Source: Deltaproteobacteria bacterium (GTDB lineage: Bacteria > Desulfobacterota > JAENJC01). Taken from it: 24,513 nucleotides of DNA. Made by a program: the position numbers and the translations under genes. A model generated the notes under the pieces. The model ran no database searches and was not told where the DNA came from. It saw nothing but the letters and a program-made list of their open reading frames with translations. How positions within the stretch are numbered: position 1 is the first letter of the stretch; every line of letters starts with the position of its first letter. The stretch lies in contig JAENJC010000044.1 in the NCBI GenBank assembly GCA_016844545.1, forward strand, positions 1 through 24,513. Reading direction: 5' to 3'. Below, in pieces: positions 6,529 through 13,922 of this stretch.

Positions 6529-8532
6529 TTACAAACCCCCGGCCCCTTCATGGGGCTTCATAAAACCCCCTGCGCCGCCCTGGCCTGCCTCAAGCTTACG
6601 CCTTGCGGCCATGTCAAGGAGCACCCTGTCCTTTGCGAACTTACCCTGTTCGTAATCCTTTATCTTGAGCCCCTTCCTGGCGGCCGTTATGAGAGCTAAC
6701 GTCCTGTCGAATATGGCGTCCTCTGTATCGAGGAACTCAAGGGACCCCTGAAGCTTGTCGAACCAGTCTTCCTTCATTATCTTCTGGACTTTGCTGCTTC
6801 CGCCGATGATTGAATCTCCCCCAAATATGACCGGTACGCCAGATGCTGCGAAATAGACACCTATGGCAAGTGCCTTTTCATGCATCCACTCGGCGCAGAT
6901 ACCAACGCCCGGCATCCCTCCGATATCGTCAGATAGACCACCCTCTTCCGCCATTGCTGACAGAACGGTAAGTATTCTTGAGTTGTCCACACATGAACCC
7001 ATGTGTAGTACCGGCGGAATACCTATGGCCTCGCAGACCTCTCTAAGCCCTGGGCCTGCTGCCGCCATCATCTCAGGGGTCAGGTAGCCCCTCTTTCCGA
7101 AGGCAACAGCGGCGCATCCTGTTGACACAACAAGGATGTCGTTTTCTATAAACCTCTTTACCAGGTTTACATTCATCTGATCCTGCGTAAGCCTCGGGTT
7201 GTTGCATCCAACCATCCCGACAACTCCCATGATACGTCCGTCAATGATCGCATCGTTCAGGGGCCTGAAAGAGCCCCTGTAGTGTCCCCCTTGCATATAT
7301 TCGATATACTCATGGGAAAAGCCCACCATCACGTCGTTTCTGTAGTCCGGTATGGTGTAGGCCTTTCTGTTGGGGTAGTTATCAATCGCCATCTTTACGA
7401 TCTCTTTCGCAATATCAATGGCCCTATGCTCGTCGTACTCAATATGTGTCGCTCCGGGGATATGGGCCTTTATCGATGTAGTAATCAGCTTTGTATGGAA
7501 ATGGCTGACCGTCTTGGCCAGGGCCTCCATTACGCACTGAACATCCACAATCATCGCCTCGACAGAGCCGGATATAATTGCAAGTTCCTGGTTAAGGAAA
7601 TTGCCGGCAGAGGAGATCCCCTGTCTTACCAATATCTCGTTGGCAGTGCAGCAGATACCTGCGAGGTTTATACCCTTTGCGCCCTTGGTCTTTGCATATG
7701 CGAGTATCTCAGGGTCTTCCGAGGCCTCAATGATCATCATGGAGAGAGTCGGCTCATGCCCGTGAACCAGGATGTTAACCTCATCAGCCTTCAGCACCCC
7801 AAGATTTACCTGTGCCTTCACCGGCGCAGGTGTTCCAAAGAGAATATCAGAGATATCTGTTGCCAACATGGCCCCGCCCCATCCGTCTGTAAGGGATGTT
7901 TTAAGAGCTCCATTGAGTATCGACTCAGGGTCCTGGTCAACTCCCATCCCAGTTCTGTGCATGAGTTCAACAACCTCTCTGTCAATACCCCTGGGTATTA
8001 AGCCGTACTTCTTCCACAGCTCCTGCCTCTTCTTCGGAGCCCTCTTGATGTAGTTAAGCTGACCATTCTGACGTCCCCAGTCTTCAATCGCCTTGTTGGC
8101 CACGTCAACGGCGACCTCGTTGGTCGTCCTTCCATCAACAGGTATATCCAGTATCCTAGCAACCTTGAGGAGCTTGTTTACATCCTTGATCTTGAATCCG
8201 TGGGCCTCCCCCTTTGCGGTTGCGAGAAGGGTAAATGCAAGGTCTCTTCCGTGATCTGAGTGGGCCGCTGAACCGGCAGCAACCCATCTGGCAACACCTC
8301 TTGCAGCAATGGTTGCAGCGGTAGCTCCGCAGATACCCACCATCTCTTCCTTGTTCTTTCCGACCATCCTGCAAGGCCCCATGAAGCAGTGCTTGCAGCA
8401 CATACCTTCACGCCCTATTGGGCAGGGCTTCATGGACTCAACCCTGTCAAACGATGTTGAAATGCCCTCTGCCTTGGCCTTCTCCAGCATCTGTTGGGAC
8501 GCCGGATCTATAGATTTATCTGCTAATTCCAT
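6529..8532 (-). CDS. cooS: Anaerobic Ni-Fe carbon monoxide dehydrogenase catalytic subunit
   Basis: A 667-residue CooS/AcsA-type homodimeric CO dehydrogenase that interconverts CO and CO2. N-terminal cysteines C37 and C45 fit the inter-subunit D-cluster. C46, C49, C54 and C68 fit the B-cluster (CCKHC, MGPC, GICG). The C-cluster region shows NILVHGHEPTLS with the conserved histidine, then GICCTANE, GCNNPR, STGCAAVAFG and MGSCVDN. Length is normal. The ATG has an AAGGAGG ribosome binding site. The gene is downstream of acsB in the same transcript and ends at a strong terminator, so it probably supplies CO to acetyl-CoA synthase rather than serving only CO oxidation. No cooC maturation gene, ferredoxin or corrinoid-protein subunit is present in the window. 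Confidence 0.97.
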   Translation of the reverse strand: MELADKSIDPASQQMLEKAKAEGISTSFDRVESMKPCPIGREGMCCKHCFMGPCRMVGKNKEEMVGICGATAATIAARGVARWVAAGSAAHSDHGRDLAFTLLATAKGEAHGFKIKDVNKLLKVARILDIPVDGRTTNEVAVDVANKAIEDWGRQNGQLNYIKRAPKKRQELWKKYGLIPRGIDREVVELMHRTGMGVDQDPESILNGALKTSLTDGWGGAMLATDISDILFGTPAPVKAQVNLGVLKADEVNILVHGHEPTLSMMIIEASEDPEILAYAKTKGAKGINLAGICCTANEILVRQGISSAGNFLNQELAIISGSVEAMIVDVQCVMEALAKTVSHFHTKLITTSIKAHIPGATHIEYDEHRAIDIAKEIVKMAIDNYPNRKAYTIPDYRNDVMVGFSHEYIEYMQGGHYRGSFRPLNDAIIDGRIMGVVGMVGCNNPRLTQDQMNVNLVKRFIENDILVVSTGCAAVAFGKRGYLTPEMMAAAGPGLREVCEAIGIPPVLHMGSCVDNSRILTVLSAMAEEGGLSDDIGGMPGVGICAEWMHEKALAIGVYFAASGVPVIFGGDSIIGGSSKVQKIMKEDWFDKLQGSLEFLDTEDAIFDRTLALITAARKGLKIKDYEQGKFAKDRVLLDMAARRKLEAGQGGAGGFMKPHEGAGGL

Positions 8533-8583
8533 AATAGCCTCCTTGTTTGCATGCGGGCAACCTGAGCAGTGCCCGGTTCAGTT

Positions 8584-8599
8584 GACCGCTTTCGCGGCC
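8584..8599 (-). other. GNRA-tetraloop hairpin in the acsB-cooS intercistronic RNA
   Basis: Read on the minus strand, GGCCGC GAAA GCGGTC folds into a six-base-pair stem, including one G-U pair, capped by a GAAA tetraloop. It lies in the 75-base gap between the acsB stop and the cooS ribosome binding site, with no following T-run. It is more likely an mRNA processing or stability element than a terminator. Confidence 0.45.
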
Positions 8600-8607
8600 G
8601 CCGCTGG

Positions 8608-9612
8608 TTATATGATAGACGGCATGCTCAGCGCCGGATGGTTTACCTTTGTAAGATGAGCTACTAGCTCCTCGCTCTCGGTTGCCATAGTCTCGTCAGC
8701 AATCTGATCAGGAAGATCAGGGAAGCCTACCTCCTTTGCCCTTTCATAGAGCTTGTCTCCCAGGAACTGCTTGAGGGACTTGGGCATCCATACAATACGC
8801 GGGAATCCACCGTCCGCAGTCAGGAACTTGCGGCTTGTGATGAAGTACTTACCGATGCCCAAAAATCCGGGTGTCTGGGCTCCGCCGCCGACTGTCCCCG
8901 CAAGGGAGGAAAATTTCATCCCGATGGGGGTCATCCCTGTAAATCCCCTGTCAACAATCATAAAGCCGTTCGCTTCCGGAACGACAGCAACTATGCACTC
9001 AAAACACCCGCAAGAGGTCATAGGGTTGGTCATTATGGAATACGCGCTGAAGGTCTCAAGGGTCTGGTGGGACTGGGCCCAGAGATACTTGTCAACACCC
9101 TCCCAGCGGCCGTTGACCTCGTCAAGGGTTTTTCCTTTCGGGACTGGCTGGTTACCTCCAGTAGGATCAATTTCGTATGCCGCCTTGCCGTCGAGCCAGG
9201 ATACGGCCCCGCAGAGACCGAGTCTCTCAGGGGAAATCACGCATAGATGGTTTGGCGCAAATGACTGACAGAGGAGACACGAATAGAACGTATCGGTCGT
9301 CTCGTCCTTCATATTTGCGATCCTATCGTTCCTCTCTTTATAAATCTTTCTGGCTCCTTCGAGAAGGCCGTTCACCTGGGCCTCATCAACATATAGCGTC
9401 ACCTGCGCCTTGTCAACTATGGCTGGGAACTTGGAAAGGACCATGTTCTGGAGGATCACGCCTATATGTTCGAGAGTGAACCCGTCTCTATGGGCGTTGT
9501 TGCTTATCCTGAGCCATATTATATCCCTCTGCCCCATGTGCCATATTCCCTGGGCAGCATTTATGTAGTCATGCAGCTTACGTTCTATAACAGGCTCGAA
9601 GTCAGGCTGCAT
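8608..9612 (-). CDS. acsB: Acetyl-CoA synthase AcsB, C-terminal part in a second frame (A-cluster domain)
   Basis: This 334-residue frame carries the active site of acetyl-CoA synthase, which joins CO, a methyl group from the corrinoid protein and CoA. A-cluster ligands are all present: C112, C115, C124 and C134 for the 4Fe-4S cube (FYSCLLCQSFAPNHLC and LGLC), and C201-G202-C203 (TSCGCFE) for the distal nickel. The C-terminus is complete (ADETMATES to the end). Sequence matching AcsB begins slightly upstream of the ATG, at GRKMQPDFEPVIERK. The start is therefore probably a frameshift artefact or lesion, not a natural initiator, and no convincing ribosome binding site precedes it. The ATG lies 28 bases inside the upstream reading frame. 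If the split is real, translation would have to rely on coupling or frameshifting. Confidence 0.85.
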   Translation of the reverse strand: MQPDFEPVIERKLHDYINAAQGIWHMGQRDIIWLRISNNAHRDGFTLEHIGVILQNMVLSKFPAIVDKAQVTLYVDEAQVNGLLEGARKIYKERNDRIANMKDETTDTFYSCLLCQSFAPNHLCVISPERLGLCGAVSWLDGKAAYEIDPTGGNQPVPKGKTLDEVNGRWEGVDKYLWAQSHQTLETFSAYSIMTNPMTSCGCFECIVAVVPEANGFMIVDRGFTGMTPIGMKFSSLAGTVGGGAQTPGFLGIGKYFITSRKFLTADGGFPRIVWMPKSLKQFLGDKLYERAKEVGFPDLPDQIADETMATESEELVAHLTKVNHPALSMPSII

Positions 9613-10724
9613 CTTGCGTCCGCAACAATATCGATCTTTCCGTTTTCTACCTCATTCATCTCCTTGGTTCTTATAAGTTCAAAGGCAGGTGTCTTGTTCC
9701 CTCCAGCCTCAATGAAGGTGTCCTCCTTCCTGATCCTTTCACCCTCAAAGGCCTGGCCGAATGCGACCGGGATAGGAGGCTTCTCCATGGTGAGTTTAAC
9801 GCCCCTCACTTCTATACATGTCTGTATGAGCTTGTCCTGATCCAGTTCTTTAACGACATGCTCGTATGTGCAAACACCGCGCGGCCTAATCTCAGGAACT
9901 TCTGTGTCGCATATGGCAGGGAAGCCCATATTTATGGCACCGGCTCCAGTTGCCCACTTGAGGTCATCCATTGGGCCAAGGGCAAGAGCGAAGGCAAAGA
10001 CCCTGTTCTGGTTGTACTTCAGCACCTTCTTGAAATCCCCGCCTTTTATGCCTCCGAAGGTAAGCGCCGATCTTGCGGCCCAGTTGAGGGCATATATGGT
10101 ATGTTCCGTCTCAGGCCCAAGAGGAACGATACGGGTCTCCCAGCCCATTTGAACGCCTTTCCTATGAAGCTGCTTTGTAACAGAGTCCCCCTTCTCGTTG
10201 TGGCCGGAAAGGAAGGTGAGGACGTTCCTCTGCTGTAACTCCATTACAATCTTTACGGCCCTCTCCTCGCTCTCAGCAGCTCCAATGATGGCGGCAAAAC
10301 CCGGCATGCTGCCGTCCACTAGCTGGAAGCCAAGGTCTCTGAGGATGGTATCTGTGATAAATCCGTTGTATGTGAAGTCCATCTCCTTGTCGTAATAAGG
10401 CTCCATCTTGTAAATATAGCGGAGGGCCATCAGGACCTCTTCCGCATAGAGGGTTGCCATACCGGCGTCCAAGGCCTCGCCAAGGTACGGCTTATAAATG
10501 GACTCGTCCGGTTCAGAGTGCAGGTGAGTCTTGGCCAGGGCTATGCTCTGTCTCATCTCGCCCAGGGTCTTGATCGCAATCCCTGTCATAGAAAAGTACA
10601 TTGGAAGGTGATACCCGGTGTCCGGGAACTCAAACCCGAAATCCTGCCCCTGCTCAGCTATCGCCTTGTTCAAAACAATCTTGTTTGATGCGCGGAAGAC
10701 CGCTGATGCAATTATCTTTGACAT
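9585..10724 (-). CDS. acsB: Acetyl-CoA synthase AcsB, N-terminal part, ending at an apparent frameshift
   Basis: A 379-residue frame covering the CODH-binding N-terminal domain and the beginning of the middle domain of AcsB. Landmarks are FPDTGYHLPMYFSMTG, a domain-one TGFITD-like NGFITD, and the conserved FGQAFEGERIRKEDTF and AGGNKTPAFELIRT. After GKIDIVA the frame runs into about ten non-homologous residues and stops. Known AcsB/CdhC proteins have roughly 20 further residues (a GPD...EGSKLPL type segment) before GRKMQ, and these are absent here. The start is firm: GGAGGG lies a few bases before the ATG, about 60 bases below a clear promoter. With the next frame the total is close to the usual 700-730 residues minus the missing segment. 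Confidence 0.88.
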   Translation of the reverse strand: MSKIIASAVFRASNKIVLNKAIAEQGQDFGFEFPDTGYHLPMYFSMTGIAIKTLGEMRQSIALAKTHLHSEPDESIYKPYLGEALDAGMATLYAEEVLMALRYIYKMEPYYDKEMDFTYNGFITDTILRDLGFQLVDGSMPGFAAIIGAAESEERAVKIVMELQQRNVLTFLSGHNEKGDSVTKQLHRKGVQMGWETRIVPLGPETEHTIYALNWAARSALTFGGIKGGDFKKVLKYNQNRVFAFALALGPMDDLKWATGAGAINMGFPAICDTEVPEIRPRGVCTYEHVVKELDQDKLIQTCIEVRGVKLTMEKPPIPVAFGQAFEGERIRKEDTFIEAGGNKTPAFELIRTKEMNEVENGKIDIVADARCSLTSSLL

Positions 10725-10793
10725 TTAACCCTCCTGCATAATTGTTCTATTGCAGCAAAAAAACCTTTTTAGGACTTTCATAATTACATGCAA

Positions 10794-10812
10794 ATTGTAT
10801 ACAGTATACAAT
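10794..10812. promoter_or_regulatory. Palindromic operator at the acsB-cooS promoter
   Basis: ATTGTATACAGTATACAAT is a perfect 19-bp palindrome around a single central base. The same 17-bp core occurs upstream of 15257 and, with one mismatch, upstream of 18778. Paired GTATAC half-sites fit the GT-N-AC pattern common among GntR-family operators. The assignment to that family is my inference; no regulator gene is present in the window. Confidence 0.8.
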
Positions 10813-10822
10813 ATGAAGTCAA
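10794..10822 (-). promoter_or_regulatory. Sigma-70 promoter of the acsB-cooS operon
   Basis: On the minus strand TTGACT (10822-10817), a 17-base spacer and TACAAT (10799-10794) make a near-consensus promoter. Transcription would start near 10787, leaving a leader of about 63 bases before acsB. The palindromic operator covers the -10 and most of the spacer, which is the arrangement expected for repression. Confidence 0.75.
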
Positions 10823-11092
10823 GAGGAAACTGGGTGCTAAATCTTGGTTAGAATAATGAAAGATTTCAATCCACAAAAGAGGCGAAGATCCAACAGTGCC
10901 CGTATGCAAAGAGTAATGCAGTTTCTTAATATCAATAAGCCAATTTAGACGCAGATTTGTTATGATTTTTTCGTAGTGTCATGAGTTTTCTCCTGCCCTT
11001 TTTATTGAGTGAGTAGGGATTAGCAGCCATCAAGGGTTAACTCCAGACAGCACAGAAACTGCTATATATAAAAGGATTAAGTAAAAATTATC
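10823..11092. other. Intergenic stretch between divergent acsB and nrdJ promoters
   Basis: No gene is visible on either strand, and nothing resembles a tRNA or riboswitch. The sequence is AT-rich. At 10948-10959 it contains GACGCAGATTTG, which matches the end of the dispersed repeat at 20058-20180 and looks like a decayed copy. Confidence 0.6.
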
Positions 11093-11121
11093 TTGACAAT
11101 AGATTGTAGCCACAATATATT
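11093..11121 (+). promoter_or_regulatory. Sigma-70 promoter of nrdJ
   Basis: TTGACA (11093-11098), a 17-base spacer and TATATT (11116-11121) form a strong promoter. The -10 sits in the middle of the first NrdR box, so repressor binding would block polymerase directly. The leader to the nrdJ start would be about 95 bases. Confidence 0.8.
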
Positions 11122-11128
11122 GTGGCTA
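11107..11128. promoter_or_regulatory. NrdR box 1
   Basis: The 16-bp core CCACAATATATTGTGG (11110-11125) matches the NrdR consensus of the ACAcwAtATaTwGtgt type. It is embedded in a 22-bp perfect palindrome. NrdR is the ATP/dATP-sensing repressor of ribonucleotide reductase genes, which agrees with nrdJ downstream. Confidence 0.85.
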
Positions 11129-11140
11129 ATTGTAAATTGG

Positions 11141-11156
11141 GCACAAGATACAGGAT
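11141..11156. promoter_or_regulatory. NrdR box 2 (degenerate)
   Basis: GCACAAGATACAGGAT begins exactly 31 bases after the start of the first core, the usual three-helical-turn spacing of paired NrdR boxes. The left half (CACAA, ATA) matches the consensus well and the right half poorly, about 10 of 16 positions overall. Confidence 0.55.
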
Positions 11157-11201
11157 GTCTTAGTTTTGTAACACAGTGATTTTAGTAGTAGTTTGCGCGT
11201 T

Positions 11202-11211
11202 TTGTATACAA
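11202..11211. promoter_or_regulatory. Half-site of the GTATAC operator over the nrdJ ribosome binding site
   Basis: TTGTATACAA is itself a palindrome and equals one arm of the 17-bp operator seen at 10795, 15204 and 18738. It touches the AGGAGG of nrdJ. A single arm could be chance in AT-rich DNA, so regulation of nrdJ through it is uncertain. Confidence 0.35.
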
Positions 11212-11222
11212 GGAGGCCCTGT

Positions 11223-13547
11223 ATGGAAGAATTAGCCGGTCGGATAAACGAAAGTGGGCATATTGGTGGTGCGTACATGAACCTTCCCGTTAAGATAAAG
11301 AAAGTAAAAGAACATAAGCAGCAGCTGAGCCTCATGCCTAATGCAATGAAGGTACTGGAAAAAAGGTATCTCAAAAAAGATGAAACCGGGAAACCGGTAG
11401 AAACGGCAGAGGACATGTTTAGGCGGGTGGCCAGGAATATTGCTTCTGCAGACCTCCTTTACGACCCAACCGCCAACATAAAGGAGATAGAGGACGAGTT
11501 TTACACTGCTATGACAACTCTTGAGTTTCTTCCAAACTCGCCTACCCTTATGAATGCGGGACGCGAGCTCCAGCAGCTCTCTGCCTGTTTTGTCCTTCCG
11601 GTTGAGGACTCCATGGAATCGATATTTGAGACCATTAAGAACACTGCTATGATCCACAAGAGCGGCGGCGGCACCGGTTTTTCCTTTTCGAGGTTAAGGC
11701 CCAGGAACGATACCGTTGCCTCAACCAAAGGTGTATCCAGCGGCCCGATATCCTTCATGATGGCCTTTGACGCAGCCACGGAGACGGTAAAGCAGGGAGG
11801 GACTCGAAGAGGCGCCAATATGGGGATACTGAGGGTTGACCACCCGGATATCATGGACTTTATCATATGCAAGAAAGAGGGTGATAAGCTCAATAATTTC
11901 AATATATCCGTTGCAATAACGGAAAAATTCATGGAGGCGGTGGAGAAGGGTGAGGATTACGAACTTCTGAACCCTAGGACAAAACTGCCCTGCGGCACCC
12001 TCCCTGCGAAGCAGGTCTTTGACCTGATCACCGAGATGGCCTGGAAGACAGGGGACCCCGGGATAATATTCATAGACAGGATGAACAAGGATAACCCGAC
12101 CCCGGCGCTGGGCGAGATCGAGTCTACAAACCCCTGCGGAGAACAGCCGCTCCTACCCTTTGAGTCCTGCAACCTCGGTTCCATAAACCTGACAAAGGTC
12201 GTTGAGGACGGGAAGATCAACTACGATAAGTTAGCCTCCCTTATCCAGACAGCTGTGCATTTCCTGGATAATGTAATAGACATGAACAAGTTCCCCCTTC
12301 CCCGCATCAAGGAGATGACCCAGGGTAACAGGAAGATCGGCCTCGGCGTCATGGGGTTTGCGGACATGCTGATAATGCTGGGGATACCGTATAATTCCGA
12401 AGAGGCTGTAAAGACGGCAGAGGATGTTATGGGTTTTCTTCAGAGTGAATCAAAAAAGGCATCCCATGAGCTGGCCATGAAACGGGGGGCATTCCCGAAC
12501 TTTGACAACAGCATATATAATAAACCCGGGGCGGCAAAGCTGAGGAATGCCACAACTACGACTATTGCTCCGACAGGCACTATTAGCATAATTGCCAGTG
12601 CGTCCAGCGGGATAGAACCGCTTTTTGCCATATCTTATGTAAGAAATGTAATGGACAACACCGAGCTACCAGAGGTTAACGCCCTGTTTGAGCAGGTGGC
12701 GAAGGAGGAGGGGTTTTACTCCGACGCCTTGATGAGGGAGATCGCCAAGCACGGAACCGTTCAGGACGTGCAGGGTGTGCCGGAAAAATACAGAAAGCTC
12801 TTTGTTACGGCACACGACGTCTCTCCTGAATGGCACATACGCATTCAGGCCGCCTTCCAGAGATTCACTGACAATGCCGTTTCTAAGACAGTTAATTTCC
12901 CCAACAATGCAACCATCGAGGATGTTGAAAAAGTGTACAGCCTTGCCGCAAGGCTTGGTTGCAAGGGTGTGACCATATACCGGGACGGGAGCAAGGATAC
13001 GCAGGTGCTCTATGCAGGCGACAGCAAGCCGAAGAGTCCATCTGCTGTGAACGCAGAGGAGCCTGAGTTCAGACTGAACATAACCCCGCGGCCAAGGCCG
13101 GAGACGACAGTTGGGACAACCCAGAAGATATCTACAGGATGCGGAAATCTGTACGTCACTATAAACGAGGATGAACACGGGCCGTGTGAAGTATTTTCCC
13201 AGATGGGTAAGTCCGGGGGATGTGCTTCATCCCAGTCTGAAGCAGTCAGCCGGCTCGTGTCTCTCGCTCTCAGGGCAGGTGTTGCTCCTGATGCCATACT
13301 GGAACAGTTAGCAGGTATAAGATGCCCAATGCCCCACTGGCAGAGCGGCGGCATGGTACTTTCATGCCCCGACGGGATTTCCAAGGTTCTGAAGAGGTAC
13401 CTTGGCAACAGAGGGATGCTCGATATCTCCGGTACCAAGAAGGTTCGCGGCGACGTTGCTGGTATGTGTCCTGATTGCGGTCATGTTCTTGAGTTCCTTG
13501 AGGGGTGTATGGTTTGCAGGGCATGTGGCCATTCTAAGTGTAGTTAA
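11223..13547 (+). CDS. nrdJ: Adenosylcobalamin-dependent (class II) ribonucleoside-diphosphate reductase
   Basis: A 774-residue B12-dependent reductase that makes deoxyribonucleotides with or without oxygen. The redox cysteines are C122 (LSACFVLPVEDS) and C316 (FESCNLGSINL). The thiyl-radical cysteine is C305 with E307 in STNPCGEQP. PTGTISIIA forms the phosphate-binding loop. Then come a TSCPD domain (about 635-730, STGCGNLYVTINE to GIRCPMPHW) and a C-terminal zinc-ribbon-like tail of six cysteines (CPDCGHVLEF, CMVCRACGHSKC), a common feature of this NrdJ subgroup. The frame is open to a TTG at 11193, but the ATG at 11223 has AGGAGG at six bases and is the true start. NrdR boxes overlap its promoter. 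No cobalamin riboswitch was seen in the leader. Confidence 0.96.
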   Translation: MEELAGRINESGHIGGAYMNLPVKIKKVKEHKQQLSLMPNAMKVLEKRYLKKDETGKPVETAEDMFRRVARNIASADLLYDPTANIKEIEDEFYTAMTTLEFLPNSPTLMNAGRELQQLSACFVLPVEDSMESIFETIKNTAMIHKSGGGTGFSFSRLRPRNDTVASTKGVSSGPISFMMAFDAATETVKQGGTRRGANMGILRVDHPDIMDFIICKKEGDKLNNFNISVAITEKFMEAVEKGEDYELLNPRTKLPCGTLPAKQVFDLITEMAWKTGDPGIIFIDRMNKDNPTPALGEIESTNPCGEQPLLPFESCNLGSINLTKVVEDGKINYDKLASLIQTAVHFLDNVIDMNKFPLPRIKEMTQGNRKIGLGVMGFADMLIMLGIPYNSEEAVKTAEDVMGFLQSESKKASHELAMKRGAFPNFDNSIYNKPGAAKLRNATTTTIAPTGTISIIASASSGIEPLFAISYVRNVMDNTELPEVNALFEQVAKEEGFYSDALMREIAKHGTVQDVQGVPEKYRKLFVTAHDVSPEWHIRIQAAFQRFTDNAVSKTVNFPNNATIEDVEKVYSLAARLGCKGVTIYRDGSKDTQVLYAGDSKPKSPSAVNAEEPEFRLNITPRPRPETTVGTTQKISTGCGNLYVTINEDEHGPCEVFSQMGKSGGCASSQSEAVSRLVSLALRAGVAPDAILEQLAGIRCPMPHWQSGGMVLSCPDGISKVLKRYLGNRGMLDISGTKKVRGDVAGMCPDCGHVLEFLEGCMVCRACGHSKCS

Positions 13548-13564
13548 ATGCGGATTTCCGCATT
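13547..13564 (+). other. Short hairpin between nrdJ and the histone-like gene
   Basis: AATGCGGA and TCCGCATT form an eight-bp stem with a two-base loop, starting at the last base of the nrdJ stop codon. It lacks a T-run, so it may only attenuate or stabilise transcript running on into the next small gene, whose ribosome binding site begins 11 bases later. Confidence 0.45.
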
Positions 13565-13586
13565 ATTAAACCATAAGGAGGGCAAT

Positions 13587-13718
13587 ATGGCAGTGAAGAC
13601 AGCAGTGAAGGCAGTAGCTAAGAAGGCAACGGTAGCAAAGAAGGCAGTGGCTAAGAAGGCAACTGTAGTAAAGAAGGCAGTGGCTAAGAAGGCAACTGTA
13701 GTAAAGAAGGCTAGCTAA
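13587..13718 (+). CDS. Small Lys/Ala-rich histone H1-like repeat protein, apparently frameshifted at its end
   Basis: A 43-residue, highly basic protein built only of Met, Ala, Val, Lys, Thr and Ser. It consists of an 11-residue unit, KKAVAKKATVV, repeated about three times (a 33-base DNA repeat). Such Lys/Ala repeats resemble bacterial histone H1-like tails that bind DNA or RNA without a fixed fold. The gene is convincing because AAGGAGG stands five bases before its ATG. At the end, a loss of about two bases seems to have shifted the frame: the next frame continues with AKKLTAARKAAVK and stops at 13755, so an undamaged version would have about 56 residues. It probably depends on nrdJ read-through or an unseen promoter. 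DNA-binding function is inferred from composition only. Confidence 0.7.
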   Translation: MAVKTAVKAVAKKATVAKKAVAKKATVVKKAVAKKATVVKKAS

Positions 13719-13793
13719 GAAGTTGACTGCAGCAAGGAAGGCAGCAGTTAAGTAAGAGATAAGGATTTAGGCGCAGTCTAATATAACCTGTGC

Positions 13794-13818
13794 AGGCCTT
13801 ATTACATCTATAAGGCCT
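13794..13818. terminator. Possible terminator between converging transcripts
   Basis: AGGCCTTAT and ATAAGGCCT form a perfect nine-bp stem around a seven-base loop, followed on the plus strand by an AT-rich stretch ending in TTTT. It sits between the histone-like gene and the converging diguanylate cyclase, so it could stop transcription from the plus strand. The missing tight T-run makes this tentative. Confidence 0.5.
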
Positions 13819-13922
13819 TATACAGTTATATTTTCAGTTTCCATCAGGGCTTGGATGGGAAGAGGGTATTTTATTGCCTCTGCAGGGCAGTTGTCATCAT
13901 GACTCTTGTGGTTATGAGTTGA

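Noticed and set aside
7282..8001. 240-codon open frame on the plus strand opposite cooS
   Set aside because: It is a by-product of cooS codon usage, with no ribosome binding site or family motif.
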